The notes: generated by a model from the sequence alone, not told the origin. A DNA stretch of 64,000 nt from Streptomyces sp. Act143 (GCF_003143935.1 NZ_QFRX01000001.1:3990805-4054804), one strand, 5' to 3'. Shown: positions 53,048 to 61,321, counted from the stretch's first letter. Program-made: numbers and translations.

Positions 53048-54988
53048 TTGCACAAACCAAAGAGAGCCGGCGCGCCCCTCGTCATCGCCGCGAGCGTGCT
53101 GGCGGCGAGCGGCCTGCTCGTGTCCCCGCTCACCGCGGCGGCCGACACCCCGCACGGTCAGTCCGGCAGCGCGTCCACGGCCCGGCAGCGGGCGTTCCTG
53201 TCCGCGGCAGCGGAGTACCACGTCCCGCCCGGCGTCCTGCTGGCGCTGTCCTACCAGGAGTCGCGCTGGGAGTCGCACGGCTCGCAGGCCAGCACCGACG
53301 GCGGCTACGGACTGATGCACCTCACCGACGTCACCCCCGACATGCTGGCGGGCGGCGCCGCGGGCGCTGCCGGCCGCGCCGACCTGAAGTCCCTCGCCGC
53401 GGACCCCGCCCTGCACACCCTCCGGCGGGCCGCCGAACTGACCGGGCTGTCCGCCCGCCGGCTGCGTACGGACGACGCGGCGAACATCCGCGGCGGCGCG
53501 GCACTGCTCGCCTCGTACGAGAAGGAACTGGTCGGCGGCACGCCCGCGGACGCCTCCCGATGGTATGGCGCCGTGGCCCGCTACAGCCAGGCCCAGCAGA
53601 AGGCGGGAGCGGCGGGCTTCGCCGACCGGGTCTTCGCCACCCTGCGCGGCGGCGCCACCGCCACGACGCAGGACGGTCAGCGGGTCCGGCTGGCCGCCGA
53701 CCCGTCCGCGGCGGCGGTGCCTTCGCAGCTCGCCGGGCTGCGCCTGAAGGCGGCGGCCACCGACCCGGCGGCCGGCACCGACACCGAGTGCCCGCCCGCC
53801 GTGCGCTGCACCTTCGTGGCCGGCTCCCCCCGCGGGGGCCAGGTCTCCGACCGCCCGGCCAACGGCATCAGGATCGACACCATCGTCATCCACGACCTGG
53901 AGACCACCTACGACGCCGGTGTGGCGGGTCTTGCCAACCCCACGAACACCGCCTCGACGCACTACGTGATGTCCGCGGACGGCGCGGTCACCCAGATGGT
54001 GCCCACCAAGGACATCGCCTTCCACGCGGGCAACTACTCGACCAACCTGCACTCGATCGGCATCGAGCACGAGGGCTATGCCGTGCAGGGCGCCGTCTGG
54101 TACACCGAGGCCCAGTACGAGGCCACGGCAGCCCTGGTGCAGTACCTGGCCGCGCGGTTCGACATTCCCCTGGACCGGCAGCACGTCATCGGTCACGACA
54201 ACGTCGCCGGGCCCAACTCGGCGCTGGTCTCCGGCATGCACTGGGACCCGGGCCCCGCCTGGGACTGGCAGCACTTCATGGACCTGGTGGGCGCCCCGTC
54301 GAACGGCCTTCCCGGCGTACCGCGGGCCGGTGACGTCGTGACGATCGCCCCTCCGTTCGCGACCAACGAGCAGACCGTCCAGGTGTGCCCGTCCGACGAC
54401 CCGACCGGGCAGACGACCGCCTGCGCCGAACGGCGCCAGCAGGCGAACTTCGTCTACCTGCGCACCGCTCCGAGCGAGACGGCCCCGCTCTTCGGCGACC
54501 AGGCGATCCACGGGACGGCGGCCGGCACCGACCGGATCAACGACTGGGGCAGCACCGCCCAGTCGGGGCAGCAGTTCGTCGTCGCCGACACCCAGGACGA
54601 CTGGACCGCCATCTGGTACAGCGGCGCCAAGGTCTGGTTCCACAACCCGGACGGCACCAACACCAAGATCAGCTACGGCGTGAAGGTCATCCGCCCCACG
54701 GGTTCCTCTGCCGTCTCCGTGTACGGTTCGAGCTACCCGGACAAGGCCGAGTACCCGGCCGGTCTGGGCGCCTCCACGCAGGCCCCCTTGAGCATGTACG
54801 CCATCCCCGCGGGCCAGGCCTACGTCGCCACCACCGAGCCCGCCGCCACCGACGACTACTTCCCCTCCAGCGGGGCGGTCGTGATCGGAGGCAAGAAGAT
54901 GTACACCGTGCAGTTCAACCACCGCGTGGCACTCGTCTACGCCGGTGACGTCACCGCCACGGAAGCGGTCCGCCACTGGGAGGACTGA
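53048..54988 (+). CDS. Secreted cell-wall hydrolase: lysozyme-like domain plus amidase_2 domain
   Basis: Precursor of 646 aa. TTG at 53048 (MHKPKRAGAPLV) follows GAAGGA and starts a signal peptide cleaving near TAAADTP. Domain 1 (about 50-200) is lysozyme/transglycosylase-like, with catalytic Glu in LALSYQESRWESHGS and GGYGLMHLT. Domain 2 (about 275-430) is an N-acetylmuramoyl-L-alanine amidase_2/PGRP domain. Its zinc His residues are in IDTIVIHDLE and QHVIGHDNV, and a His sits in AFHAGNYS. The C-terminal 200 residues are SH3-like (VYLRTAPSETAPLFGD...WTAIWYSGAKVWFHN). Two cutting activities in one chain suit autolysis or predation. Confidence 0.88.
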   Translation: MHKPKRAGAPLVIAASVLAASGLLVSPLTAAADTPHGQSGSASTARQRAFLSAAAEYHVPPGVLLALSYQESRWESHGSQASTDGGYGLMHLTDVTPDMLAGGAAGAAGRADLKSLAADPALHTLRRAAELTGLSARRLRTDDAANIRGGAALLASYEKELVGGTPADASRWYGAVARYSQAQQKAGAAGFADRVFATLRGGATATTQDGQRVRLAADPSAAAVPSQLAGLRLKAAATDPAAGTDTECPPAVRCTFVAGSPRGGQVSDRPANGIRIDTIVIHDLETTYDAGVAGLANPTNTASTHYVMSADGAVTQMVPTKDIAFHAGNYSTNLHSIGIEHEGYAVQGAVWYTEAQYEATAALVQYLAARFDIPLDRQHVIGHDNVAGPNSALVSGMHWDPGPAWDWQHFMDLVGAPSNGLPGVPRAGDVVTIAPPFATNEQTVQVCPSDDPTGQTTACAERRQQANFVYLRTAPSETAPLFGDQAIHGTAAGTDRINDWGSTAQSGQQFVVADTQDDWTAIWYSGAKVWFHNPDGTNTKISYGVKVIRPTGSSAVSVYGSSYPDKAEYPAGLGASTQAPLSMYAIPAGQAYVATTEPAATDDYFPSSGAVVIGGKKMYTVQFNHRVALVYAGDVTATEAVRHWED

Positions 54989-55081
54989 CAGCGCCGGCGG
55001 CCTCCGTGCCCGGGACCTGTGCGGTCCCTGCCGTGCGGAGGCCGTCGCAGGCTCGGGGTGCGTCGGTGGTGCGCCGGCCGG

Positions 55082-55354
55082 TCAGGCCCGGGCGGCGGTG
55101 CGTATCGCCGCCAGGCGGAGGCGGCGTCGTTCGGCCTCGGTCGTCGCACCCCAGATGCCATGGGTGTCCCGGCTCGCCAGGGCCCACTGGAGGCAGGGCT
55201 CGACGACAGCACATTCCCGGCACACCGTCTTGGCCTCCTCGATCTGAGCCAGTGACGGGCCGGTGTCACCGATGGGGAAGAAGAGTTCAGGGTCCTCGCG
55301 TCTGCAGGCGCTCATCTCCTGCCAGTGGGCGGCTGCCCGCGTTTCTCGGTGCAT
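55082..55354 (-). CDS. WhiB-family iron-sulfur transcription factor
   Basis: Small Fe-S regulator of 90 aa. The four cluster ligands are C17 (SACRRE), C45, C48 (VCREC) and C54 (EPCLQW). The G(I/V)WGG-like turn reads GIWGAT at 66-71, followed by the basic C-terminus TEAERRRLRLAAIRTAAR. The last Gly of the usual GVWGG is Ala here. It acts in the cytoplasm, generally by binding the principal sigma factor. It is not one of the core developmental WhiB proteins recognisable by context, and could be a plasmid/accessory type. ATG at 55354. An inverted repeat at 55450 lies in its upstream region. Confidence 0.92.
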   Translation of the reverse strand: MHRETRAAAHWQEMSACRREDPELFFPIGDTGPSLAQIEEAKTVCRECAVVEPCLQWALASRDTHGIWGATTEAERRRLRLAAIRTAARA

Positions 55355-55449
55355 CTGGCTCTCCCTCAGAGTCCGTCACGACATGCCTCATCGGCCGCGC
55401 GGGCCGTACATAGGTGTTCAAGTAACGGTCATAGACTGCTATTCCGTAT

Positions 55450-55463
55450 ATGTAGAGATACAT
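55450..55463. promoter_or_regulatory. Inverted repeat upstream of whiB-like gene
   Basis: ATGTA-GAGA-TACAT is a perfect short inverted repeat about 96 bases upstream of the WhiB start. A similar A/T-rich element (CTACATAT-CGGC-ATATGTAG) occurs at 63468-63487. Confidence 0.4.
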
Positions 55464-55536
55464 GTTCTGAGGGAGAGTCAGGACGCCGCTCCGAGGGGCC
55501 GGCCGGTCCGGCCCACCTCGTGCGCGGCGCTGCGCC

Positions 55537-55965
55537 TCAGCTCACGCCGGGTCCCGGCGTGCACCACGAGGACGGGCCGTCGCCACCGAAACTGACGGCG
55601 AACTCGGGAGCCGTGGTCTGGCCGGCCGCGCCAAAGTTGACCAGGGAGTTCGTCACGGAGTGGCAGACGCCGACTTCGAATCCCTTGTGGCTGATGTTGT
55701 ACAGCCCGAAGAGGTAGATGTCGGCGGGCTGACCGTTGCTGAGATACGTGGTGGTCCAGCAGGAGCCGGCCGGAACCCTCTGGAGCTGGGTGTTCAGCCC
55801 GCCCCCGACGACCTTCGCATACGACGTGTAGTTGCCGAAGGAACAGACCTTGACCGCCCGCTGGACTGTCGCCGCCTGCGCCGCTCCGGCGCCGCCGACC
55901 ACCGTCGAACCGGCGACGAGCAGGGCTCCCGCACACCATCCGGACAGTTTCGTGAACCGACCCAT
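55537..55965 (-). CDS. Small secreted Cys-containing protein
   Basis: Secreted protein of 142 aa. ATG at 55965 follows GGGAGGTG. The signal peptide (MGRFTKLSGWCAGALLVAGSTVVGG...AQA) cleaves before ATVQRAVK. The mature part has four Cys (KVCSFGNYTSY, GSCWTTTYL, GVCHSVTNS, SSWCTPGPG), likely two disulfides, and a YLFGLYNISHKGFEVGVC strand-turn pattern. It is a small extracellular beta protein with no family I can name. It is transcribed away from the flavoprotein gene; three AAACGTG copies lie between the two starts. Confidence 0.8.
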   Translation of the reverse strand: MGRFTKLSGWCAGALLVAGSTVVGGAGAAQAATVQRAVKVCSFGNYTSYAKVVGGGLNTQLQRVPAGSCWTTTYLSNGQPADIYLFGLYNISHKGFEVGVCHSVTNSLVNFGAAGQTTAPEFAVSFGGDGPSSWCTPGPGVS

Positions 55966-55983
55966 CACACCTCCCAGGGAATG

Positions 55984-56078
55984 AAACGTGACAACATCGT
56001 AGGGCCGTGCGATCAGAAACGTGTGACGACTGAGGTGTGCGCAGGCGCTGTCGGGCCGCTGACGGCCAAAACGTGTTT
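55984..56078. repeat. Three spaced AAACGTG elements in a divergent promoter region
   Basis: AAACGTGAC at about 55984, AAACGTGTG at 56017 and AAACGTGTTT at 56069 lie in the 160-base gap between the secreted protein and the flavoprotein gene. Spacing is 33 and 52 bases. The elements are related to the ACACGTGT octamer seen elsewhere. Confidence 0.5.
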
Positions 56079-56125
56079 CTCTAGTAGATGTCGTCATCGG
56101 GTGTCCATTTCACCAAGGAGTTCTC

Positions 56126-57280
56126 ATGACCGCCTTCGCGTCCGACCCCCTGCTCCTCCCCGAGCGGCTCGCCGCCTCCGTCCAAGCCGCGGCCGAGGAG
56201 ATGGAGGCCGGTCGTGACCTGCCCGAGAAGCTGGTGCGCGAGCTGCGTGACAGCGGTGCCTTCGCGCTGCTGACGCCTCGCGAGCTGGGCGGCCTGGAGG
56301 CACCGCTGGAGACGGTGCTCCAGGTGTACGAGGGGTTCGGCCGGCTCGACGCCTCGGTGGCCTGGGTGGTGTGGAACGCCAACTGGGGCTTCCTCGCGGC
56401 GCTGCTCGGCGAGGAGGGCACCGCCCGGATCTGGGCGGACGGCGCCGCCCCGGTCTTCGCCAACGCCGGTCAGCCCGGCACCGCCGTGCCCGGGGAGGGC
56501 GGCTACCGGCTGTCCGGCAACTGGAAACTGGTCAGCGGCATCAATCGGGCGGACTGGTTCGTGGCCGTCGGCGTCGTCATGGCGGAGGGCGGCCCCCGGA
56601 TGACGGAGGCGGGCACACCCGACGTGCGGCTCTTCACACTCCCCCGAGAAGAGGTGTCGGTCGAGGACACCTGGGACGTCACCGGCCTGCGGGGCACGGG
56701 GAGCCACACCGTCGTCGTCGAGGACGCGTGGGTGCCCGACGCGTTGGTGGCCCGCTTCGACACACCCCCTCGCCTCCAGCGGCCCCTCTACCAGCGGTTC
56801 GCCCCCACGCTCGTCTTCCCCGGCTGCTCGGCCGTGGTCCTCGGGGTCGCGCAGAGCGCGATCGACGCGACGGTGGAACTGGCCAGGACAAAGAGCACCC
56901 TCACCGGCGACCCGCTCGCGCAGTCCGCTCACGCCCAGCGGGTCGTGGCACGGTCGGAGGCCGCCCTGCACGCGGCCCGGCTGCTGCTGCTGTCCGCCGC
57001 CGCGACGGTGGACGCCGCCGCGATGATCGGCCGGCCCGCCACGCTGGACGAGCGGGCCGCTCTGCACACCGCGATGTGTCATGCCGCCGAGGTCAGCCGG
57101 GACGTCCTGGTGGCCATGTACGAGCTGGGTGCCTCGTCCTCGATCTACCGCAACAACCCCGTCGAGCGGCTCTTCCGGGACGGGATGGTGGCGCTCCAGC
57201 ACGCCAACCACTCCGCGCCCTTCTTCGAGGCCGTAGGACGTGTCCGCTTCGGTTTCGACCCTGGCGTGCCGCTGTTCTGA
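56126..57280 (+). CDS. Acyl-CoA-dehydrogenase-family flavoprotein
   Basis: Protein of 384 aa with the ACAD three-domain fold. The N-terminal helical domain is about 1-120, the beta middle 120-230 and the C-terminal helical domain 230-384. The sequence WNANWGFLAALLGEEG and GYRLSGNWKLVSGINRADWFVAVG resembles flavin-dependent hydroxylases of the HpaB/HsaA-like subgroup. Those use FADH2/FMNH2 from a separate reductase rather than acting as dehydrogenases. The catalytic Glu of true ACADs is not evident. ATG at 56126. No reductase gene is adjacent. The gene is followed by a 400-base gap. Confidence 0.78.
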   Translation: MTAFASDPLLLPERLAASVQAAAEEMEAGRDLPEKLVRELRDSGAFALLTPRELGGLEAPLETVLQVYEGFGRLDASVAWVVWNANWGFLAALLGEEGTARIWADGAAPVFANAGQPGTAVPGEGGYRLSGNWKLVSGINRADWFVAVGVVMAEGGPRMTEAGTPDVRLFTLPREEVSVEDTWDVTGLRGTGSHTVVVEDAWVPDALVARFDTPPRLQRPLYQRFAPTLVFPGCSAVVLGVAQSAIDATVELARTKSTLTGDPLAQSAHAQRVVARSEAALHAARLLLLSAAATVDAAAMIGRPATLDERAALHTAMCHAAEVSRDVLVAMYELGASSSIYRNNPVERLFRDGMVALQHANHSAPFFEAVGRVRFGFDPGVPLF

Positions 57281-57680
57281 CCGCAAGGGGGTTCATGATC
57301 GGCCGCGTTGCGGTGCGGTCGGTCAGTTGCTACGGTCCACGGCGTGCTGATCGAAGTAGACAGAGCCTGACCCGAGCCGACCGTCCACCGGACCGGTCCG
57401 GGTTCCAGCTCGCGTACCAGTGGTGTCGTGTGTCTTCCACGCCCTGGTGACGAGTCGTCAGGGTCCCTTCCAGCAACCGGCACGGCGAACATCGGCTCAT
57501 TCCGCCCAAACTCAGCGGCTCTGACCTTCGCCGGCCCGCTTCTCCGCCGATCCTCCGCCCCTGCCACAGGTGCGTCCTGCCCGAGCAGGACGGCTGCCCG
57601 GTTGCATGTGCGTGGTGTCGCCGGATCTCGCCGTGTGCTGTCCGGTCAGAGCGATGACACAGGAAAACGGACCATCGCCC
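57281..57680. other. Intergenic region upstream of the bL32 gene, no gene recognised
   Basis: The 400 bases are less GC-skewed than coding DNA. Frames of both strands lack codon bias and homology that I can see. A plus-strand frame continues through ATG 57654 into the bL32 gene, so a longer N-terminus (MTQENGPSP) is possible there. No palindrome of a Zur type was found. Confidence 0.35.
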
Positions 57681-57854
57681 ATGATGAACAGGAAGTCCCG
57701 CGCACGAACCCGTCACCGCCGGGCCCACTGGAAGGCGGCTGCGCCGCTGCTGGTGAAGTGCGCCAAATCGGCCTGCGGTCTGCCGACCCCACCTCATGCC
57801 GCGTGCCGGCACTGCGGAACGTACCGGGGCCGTCAGGTACTGCCCCCGGCCTGA
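57681..57854 (+). CDS. rpmF: Orphan 50S ribosomal protein bL32
   Basis: Ribosomal protein of 57 aa. The N-terminus MMNRKSRARTRHRRAHWKAA matches the TRHRRxxWKA core of bL32, and the end is HCGTYRGRQVLPPA (standard HCGTYxxRQVL). The zinc ribbon has C27, C32, C42 and C45: the second pair is CxxC as usual, but the first is CAKSAC, two residues longer than normal. The usual gene order next to a DUF177/rncS locus is absent, so this is an extra copy. ATG 57681 is chosen by length; ATG 57654 upstream is the alternative and AGGA lies 17 bases before the chosen start. A strong terminator follows. Confidence 0.82.
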   Translation: MMNRKSRARTRHRRAHWKAAAPLLVKCAKSACGLPTPPHAACRHCGTYRGRQVLPPA

Positions 57855-57891
57855 CCTCCGCGCCGGAGGAATGACGTGTGAGTGAGTGAAG

Positions 57892-57937
57892 GGGGCCGGG
57901 CCCGGTGACATCTCGTCATCGGACCCGGCCCCTTTTT
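57892..57937 (+). terminator. Intrinsic terminator of the bL32 gene with a T-run
   Basis: A 17-bp GC-rich stem (15 matched) pairs 57892-57908 with 57916-57932 around a 7-base loop and is followed by TTTTT. It is the only hairpin I noted here with a classical T-run. Confidence 0.85.
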
Positions 57938-58036
57938 CCGCCCGTTCCGAGTCGCCGCCTGCGTAGGTGTTCGGCCACCTGCGCAGACGGCTTTTGTGGC
58001 CATGAGGCCAGGTCACGGCACATGTATGTGAAGCCG

Positions 58037-58057
58037 GACTGAGATCACAAATCAGTC
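58037..58057. promoter_or_regulatory. Inverted repeat upstream of the SDR operon
   Basis: GACTGA (58037-58042) and TCAGTC (58052-58057) form perfect 6-base arms over 9 bases. CACAT-GT-ATGTG (58019-58030) precedes it and TTACATGTC follows near 58065. The region lies 150 bases before the first SDR start. Confidence 0.5.
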
Positions 58058-58207
58058 TAATGACTTACATGTCTCTTTTTTGTGCCTACTGCCCGTACGG
58101 CAACGGGCAGCAAATCGACGGACGTCTCAGGCCGATCCGGTGAGCAGAGTGAGAGAGGCCTCGTCGACTTCCACTTCCGTGAGGCACAGAACAGGAAAGG
58201 CACTCTC

Positions 58208-59047
58208 ATGGCTACGACATGGTTGATCACCGGCGCATCCCGAGGTTTCGGGCGTGCGCTGGCGGAAGCGGTGCTGGCGACCGGTGACCAACTGGTCGCG
58301 ACCGCTCGTCGTCCGGACCAGCTGGCGGACCTGGTGAACCGGTACGGCGACCGCGTGCGCGCCGTGGCCCTGGACGTGACCGACCCCGCCGCCGCCCGGA
58401 CCGCGGTACAGGCGGGAGTCGAGGCCTTCGGCCGGCTGGACGTGGTGGTGAACAACGCCGGCTACGCCAACAGCGCGCCCATCGAGGAGATGGCGGAGGA
58501 CGACTTCCGCGGCCAGTTCGAGGCCAACTTCTTCGGCGTCGTCAACGTCACCCGGGCGGCCCTGCCGGTGCTGCGCGGCCAGCGCTCGGGCATGTTCGTG
58601 CAGTTCTCCTCGCTCGGCGGACGCGTGGGCGGCACGCCCGGCATGGGCGCCTACCAGAGCGCGAAGTTCGCCGTGGAGGGCTTCTCCGAGGTCCTGGCCA
58701 ACGAGGTCGCGCCGTTCGGGCTGAAGGTGGTCATCGTCGAGCCGGGAGCCTTCCGCACGGACTGGCAGGGCTCGTCGATGGAGTTGCACGCGGTCGGCCC
58801 CGACTACGAGGAGACCGTCGGCGCCATGAACAAGTACCGGGCGGAGAACAACGGCAACCAGCCCGGCGACCCGGTGCGCGCCGCCCAGGTGCTCATCGAC
58901 GTCGTGCGCGCCGACGACCCGCCGCGCCGGATCCTGCTCGGCGGCCAGGCCGTGACCATGGCACTGGAGGCCGGCGACGCCCGCGCCGCGGAGACGCGCA
59001 AGTGGGCCGCGGCCAGTGCCGCCGCGGACTTCCCGGCCGGCGAGTAA
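58208..59047 (+). CDS. Short-chain dehydrogenase/reductase (SDR), classical type
   Basis: NAD(P)-dependent oxidoreductase of 279 aa. The cofactor motif TGASRGFG is at about residues 8-15, NNAG at about 83, the catalytic Ser in FSSLGG and the Tyr-x3-Lys in YQSAK. The Arg at 36 (ATARRPDQL) after the first strand favours NADP. ATG at 58208 follows AGGAAAGG. It is the first of two similar SDR genes, separated by a tandemly repeated 199-base spacer. Substrate is not predictable; downstream MBL and aldehyde dehydrogenase genes suggest a small catabolic or detoxification set. Confidence 0.9.
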   Translation: MATTWLITGASRGFGRALAEAVLATGDQLVATARRPDQLADLVNRYGDRVRAVALDVTDPAAARTAVQAGVEAFGRLDVVVNNAGYANSAPIEEMAEDDFRGQFEANFFGVVNVTRAALPVLRGQRSGMFVQFSSLGGRVGGTPGMGAYQSAKFAVEGFSEVLANEVAPFGLKVVIVEPGAFRTDWQGSSMELHAVGPDYEETVGAMNKYRAENNGNQPGDPVRAAQVLIDVVRADDPPRRILLGGQAVTMALEAGDARAAETRKWAAASAAADFPAGE

Positions 59048-59180
59048 CAGCCGCACCCCACCGCCAGGCCGCACTCCCGCTCCGGCGGAGCAGCCGCCGC
59101 CCCACATCAGGCCGCACTCCCCCGCCCGGCGGGAGCAGCCGCCGCCACACCGGGCCGCACTCCCCCGTCCGCCCGGCAAC
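59048..59180. repeat. Three imperfect 43-45-bp tandem repeats between the SDR genes
   Basis: Copies start at 59048, 59091 and 59136, each beginning CAGCCGC and sharing GGCCGCACTCCC. They fill the first two thirds of the spacer after the first SDR stop. The repeats have no reading frame bias and no hairpin symmetry. Confidence 0.8.
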
Positions 59181-59185
59181 CGCTC

Positions 59186-59193
59186 ACACGTGT
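59186..59193. promoter_or_regulatory. ACACGTGT palindrome, copy 5
   Basis: ACACGTGT lies 52 bases before the second SDR start, directly after the tandem repeats, at a position that suits a promoter operator. Confidence 0.5.
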
Positions 59194-59245
59194 CGGCCCC
59201 TCGGGCCACGGCACATCTCTCACCCCACCTGAAGGAGATCTCTCC

Positions 59246-60103
59246 ATGTCACGCAAGACCTGGCTCATCACCGGCGCCTCCAGCGGCCTGGGCAAGGCCC
59301 TGGCCGAACACGTCCTGGCCCACGGGGACCAGGTGGTGGCGACGGCCAGCTCCACGAAGGCCACCACCGAACTCGCCGCGCGCTACCCGGAGACCGCGCT
59401 CGCGCTGAGGCTCGACGTCACCGACGCCGCGGACCGTGTCGCCGCCGTGCGCGCCACCGAGGAGCGCTTCGGCGGGATCGACGTCCTCGTCAACAACGCC
59501 GCCATCGACTTCGTCGGCGCCCTGGAGGAGCAGGAGGAGAGCGACTACCGCCGCCTGTTCGAGGTCAACTTCTTCGGCGCGGTCGAACTGACCCGTCAGG
59601 TGCTGCCCGGGATGCGGGCCCGCCGCACCGGCACCATCGTCAACGTCTCCTCCATGGACGGCCTGGCGAGCCTGCCCGCCAACGGCTTCTACTCGTCCAG
59701 CAAGTTCGCGCTGGAGGGCTTCACCGAGGCCCTGTGGCAGGAGATCGAGCCGATCGGCCTGCGCGCGATGATCATCCAGCCCGGCTCCTTCCGTACCGGC
59801 ATCGAGAACCGGACGAAGGTGTCCGGCGAGGCCATCGAGGACTACGCCGCGACGGCGGGCGCGTTCCGCGCCATGATGGGCAGCCTGACGCCGGAGATGT
59901 TTCCCGGCGACCCGGAGCGGGCCGCCGAGGCGATCTTCGAGGCCGTCAACGCTCCGGAGCCGGCCCACTGGGTCGTGCTCGGCAGCGACGCCCAGCGTCG
60001 CATCGGGGTCAAGCTCGACCAGCTGCGCGCCGAGTTCGAGGCGGGCCGTGAGCTGGCCTTCAGCACGGACTTCCCCGGCGCCGCCGAGAACGCGGTGCTC
60101 TGA
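59246..60103 (+). CDS. Short-chain dehydrogenase/reductase (SDR), classical type, second copy
   Basis: NAD(P)-dependent oxidoreductase of 285 aa, clearly related to the previous gene. The cofactor motif TGASSGLG is at 8-15, NNAA at about 83, the Ser in VSSMDG and the Tyr-x3-Lys in YSSSK. The AVEGFSEVL/ALEGFTEAL helix after the active site is shared by both SDRs. ATG at 59246 follows AAGGAGA. They may be a tandem duplication whose spacer later expanded by repeats. Confidence 0.9.
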   Translation: MSRKTWLITGASSGLGKALAEHVLAHGDQVVATASSTKATTELAARYPETALALRLDVTDAADRVAAVRATEERFGGIDVLVNNAAIDFVGALEEQEESDYRRLFEVNFFGAVELTRQVLPGMRARRTGTIVNVSSMDGLASLPANGFYSSSKFALEGFTEALWQEIEPIGLRAMIIQPGSFRTGIENRTKVSGEAIEDYAATAGAFRAMMGSLTPEMFPGDPERAAEAIFEAVNAPEPAHWVVLGSDAQRRIGVKLDQLRAEFEAGRELAFSTDFPGAAENAVL

Positions 60104-60271
60104 CTCTCACGACGGACAGGCGGTCTGCCTGACCGGCAGCCGGTGGGGCGGACTCCCCTGCTGCTTCCGGTCCGTGGCGGCCGCCTGCCCGTTTTCCCCA
60201 CTCGGTGGTGAGCACCTCACCCCGAGTCATCCCCCTGCACAAAGCTCATGCACCAAGCGGAAGGAACGCGC

Positions 60272-61126
60272 GTGTCGACAGAACTGAAGGTGGGCGGCAT
60301 CACCGTCACGGCACTCAACGACGGGTTCAACTACCTCCCCAAGATCGCCTACGCCGGTCTCGACTTCGACGCCCATCCCGGCCTGCTGGACAGCGACGGC
60401 ACCTGGCACATGCCCACCGCCTGCTACCTCGTCCAGGGCGAGGGGTTCACTGTGCTGGTGGACGCGGGTACGGGGCCGGTGCAGCTGCCCTACCCGCCGC
60501 AGATGGCCGCCGCCGCCGGGCTGGAGCACGCTCCCGAGTTCATCGCGGTCGGCGGGGCTCTGCCCGACGAGCTGGCGAGGGTCGGTGTCGCACCGGCGGA
60601 CGTGGACATCGTCTTCCTCACCCACCTGCACATGGACCACGTCGGCTGGGTGGCCCCGAACGGCGGAGAGCCCTTCTTCCCCAACGCCCGGGTCCTGTAC
60701 GGGGCTGCCGACTGGGACGCGCTGATCGCCCCGGCGCCGGAGGGGGACCTCTCGCGCACCGTCATGGAGGCCGCGCGTGCCGCCGGCATCCTGGAACCGG
60801 TCGAGGGCGCGGTCGTGGAGATAGCCCCCGGCGTGGTCGCCCATCACACCCCGGGTCACACGCCGGGCCATTACACCGTCCAGGTCTTCGACGGCGGGCA
60901 GGAGGTGGATCTGCTCGGCGACACCGTGCAGCATCCGCTCATGCTGACCGACCGCGGCATCGGTTTCCACGCGGACGCCGACGGCGCGAAGGCGAAGGAG
61001 ACCCGCGACGGCCTCTTCGACCGGTTCACCGGCCGGCAGGTCGCTCTGGGCATGAGTCACCAGCCCGGGCTCGACTTCAAGCGCATCGCGACGGGCGAGG
61101 ACGGGCCGTACTGGGTGAACGCCTGA
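60272..61126 (+). CDS. MBL-fold metallohydrolase
   Basis: Metallo-beta-lactamase-fold hydrolase of 284 aa. The metal motif HLHMDH is in VFLTHLHMDHVGW, preceded by VDAGTGP. Later ligands lie in HHTPGHTPGHYTV and LLGDTVQH. A final His is in SHQPGLD. The group resembles N-acyl-homoserine-lactonase/AttM-like hydrolases, but quorum-quenching is unproven. GTG at 60272 is preferred because GGAAGGA ends 6 bases upstream; ATG 60248 has none. It is on the same strand as the SDR pair, 168 bases further on. Confidence 0.88.
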   Translation: MSTELKVGGITVTALNDGFNYLPKIAYAGLDFDAHPGLLDSDGTWHMPTACYLVQGEGFTVLVDAGTGPVQLPYPPQMAAAAGLEHAPEFIAVGGALPDELARVGVAPADVDIVFLTHLHMDHVGWVAPNGGEPFFPNARVLYGAADWDALIAPAPEGDLSRTVMEAARAAGILEPVEGAVVEIAPGVVAHHTPGHTPGHYTVQVFDGGQEVDLLGDTVQHPLMLTDRGIGFHADADGAKAKETRDGLFDRFTGRQVALGMSHQPGLDFKRIATGEDGPYWVNA

Positions 61127-61154
61127 TCCCTGACCGGAACCATTCCGCAGGACA

Positions 61155-61283
61155 GCCGCGACGTGGCACCGCCCGTCGCGGCTTCGGCGTGTGCGTGCGG
61201 GCCTGATCCCTGTGCCGGAAACAGCCTCGCGCGGTCCCCCTGACACGACGCCGGCGGCAGGCGGTCGAGGCCACCTGCCGCCG
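61155..61283. terminator. Two hairpins between the convergent MBL and aldehyde dehydrogenase genes
   Basis: Hairpin 1: 9-bp perfect arms 61155-61163 and 61174-61182. Hairpin 2: 10-bp perfect arms 61252-61261 and 61274-61283. Either could terminate the convergent transcripts. Confidence 0.55.
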
Positions 61284-61321
61284 TGGGCGGTCCGTGCTGT
61301 GAGAGGTGTGTCGTACGAGGG

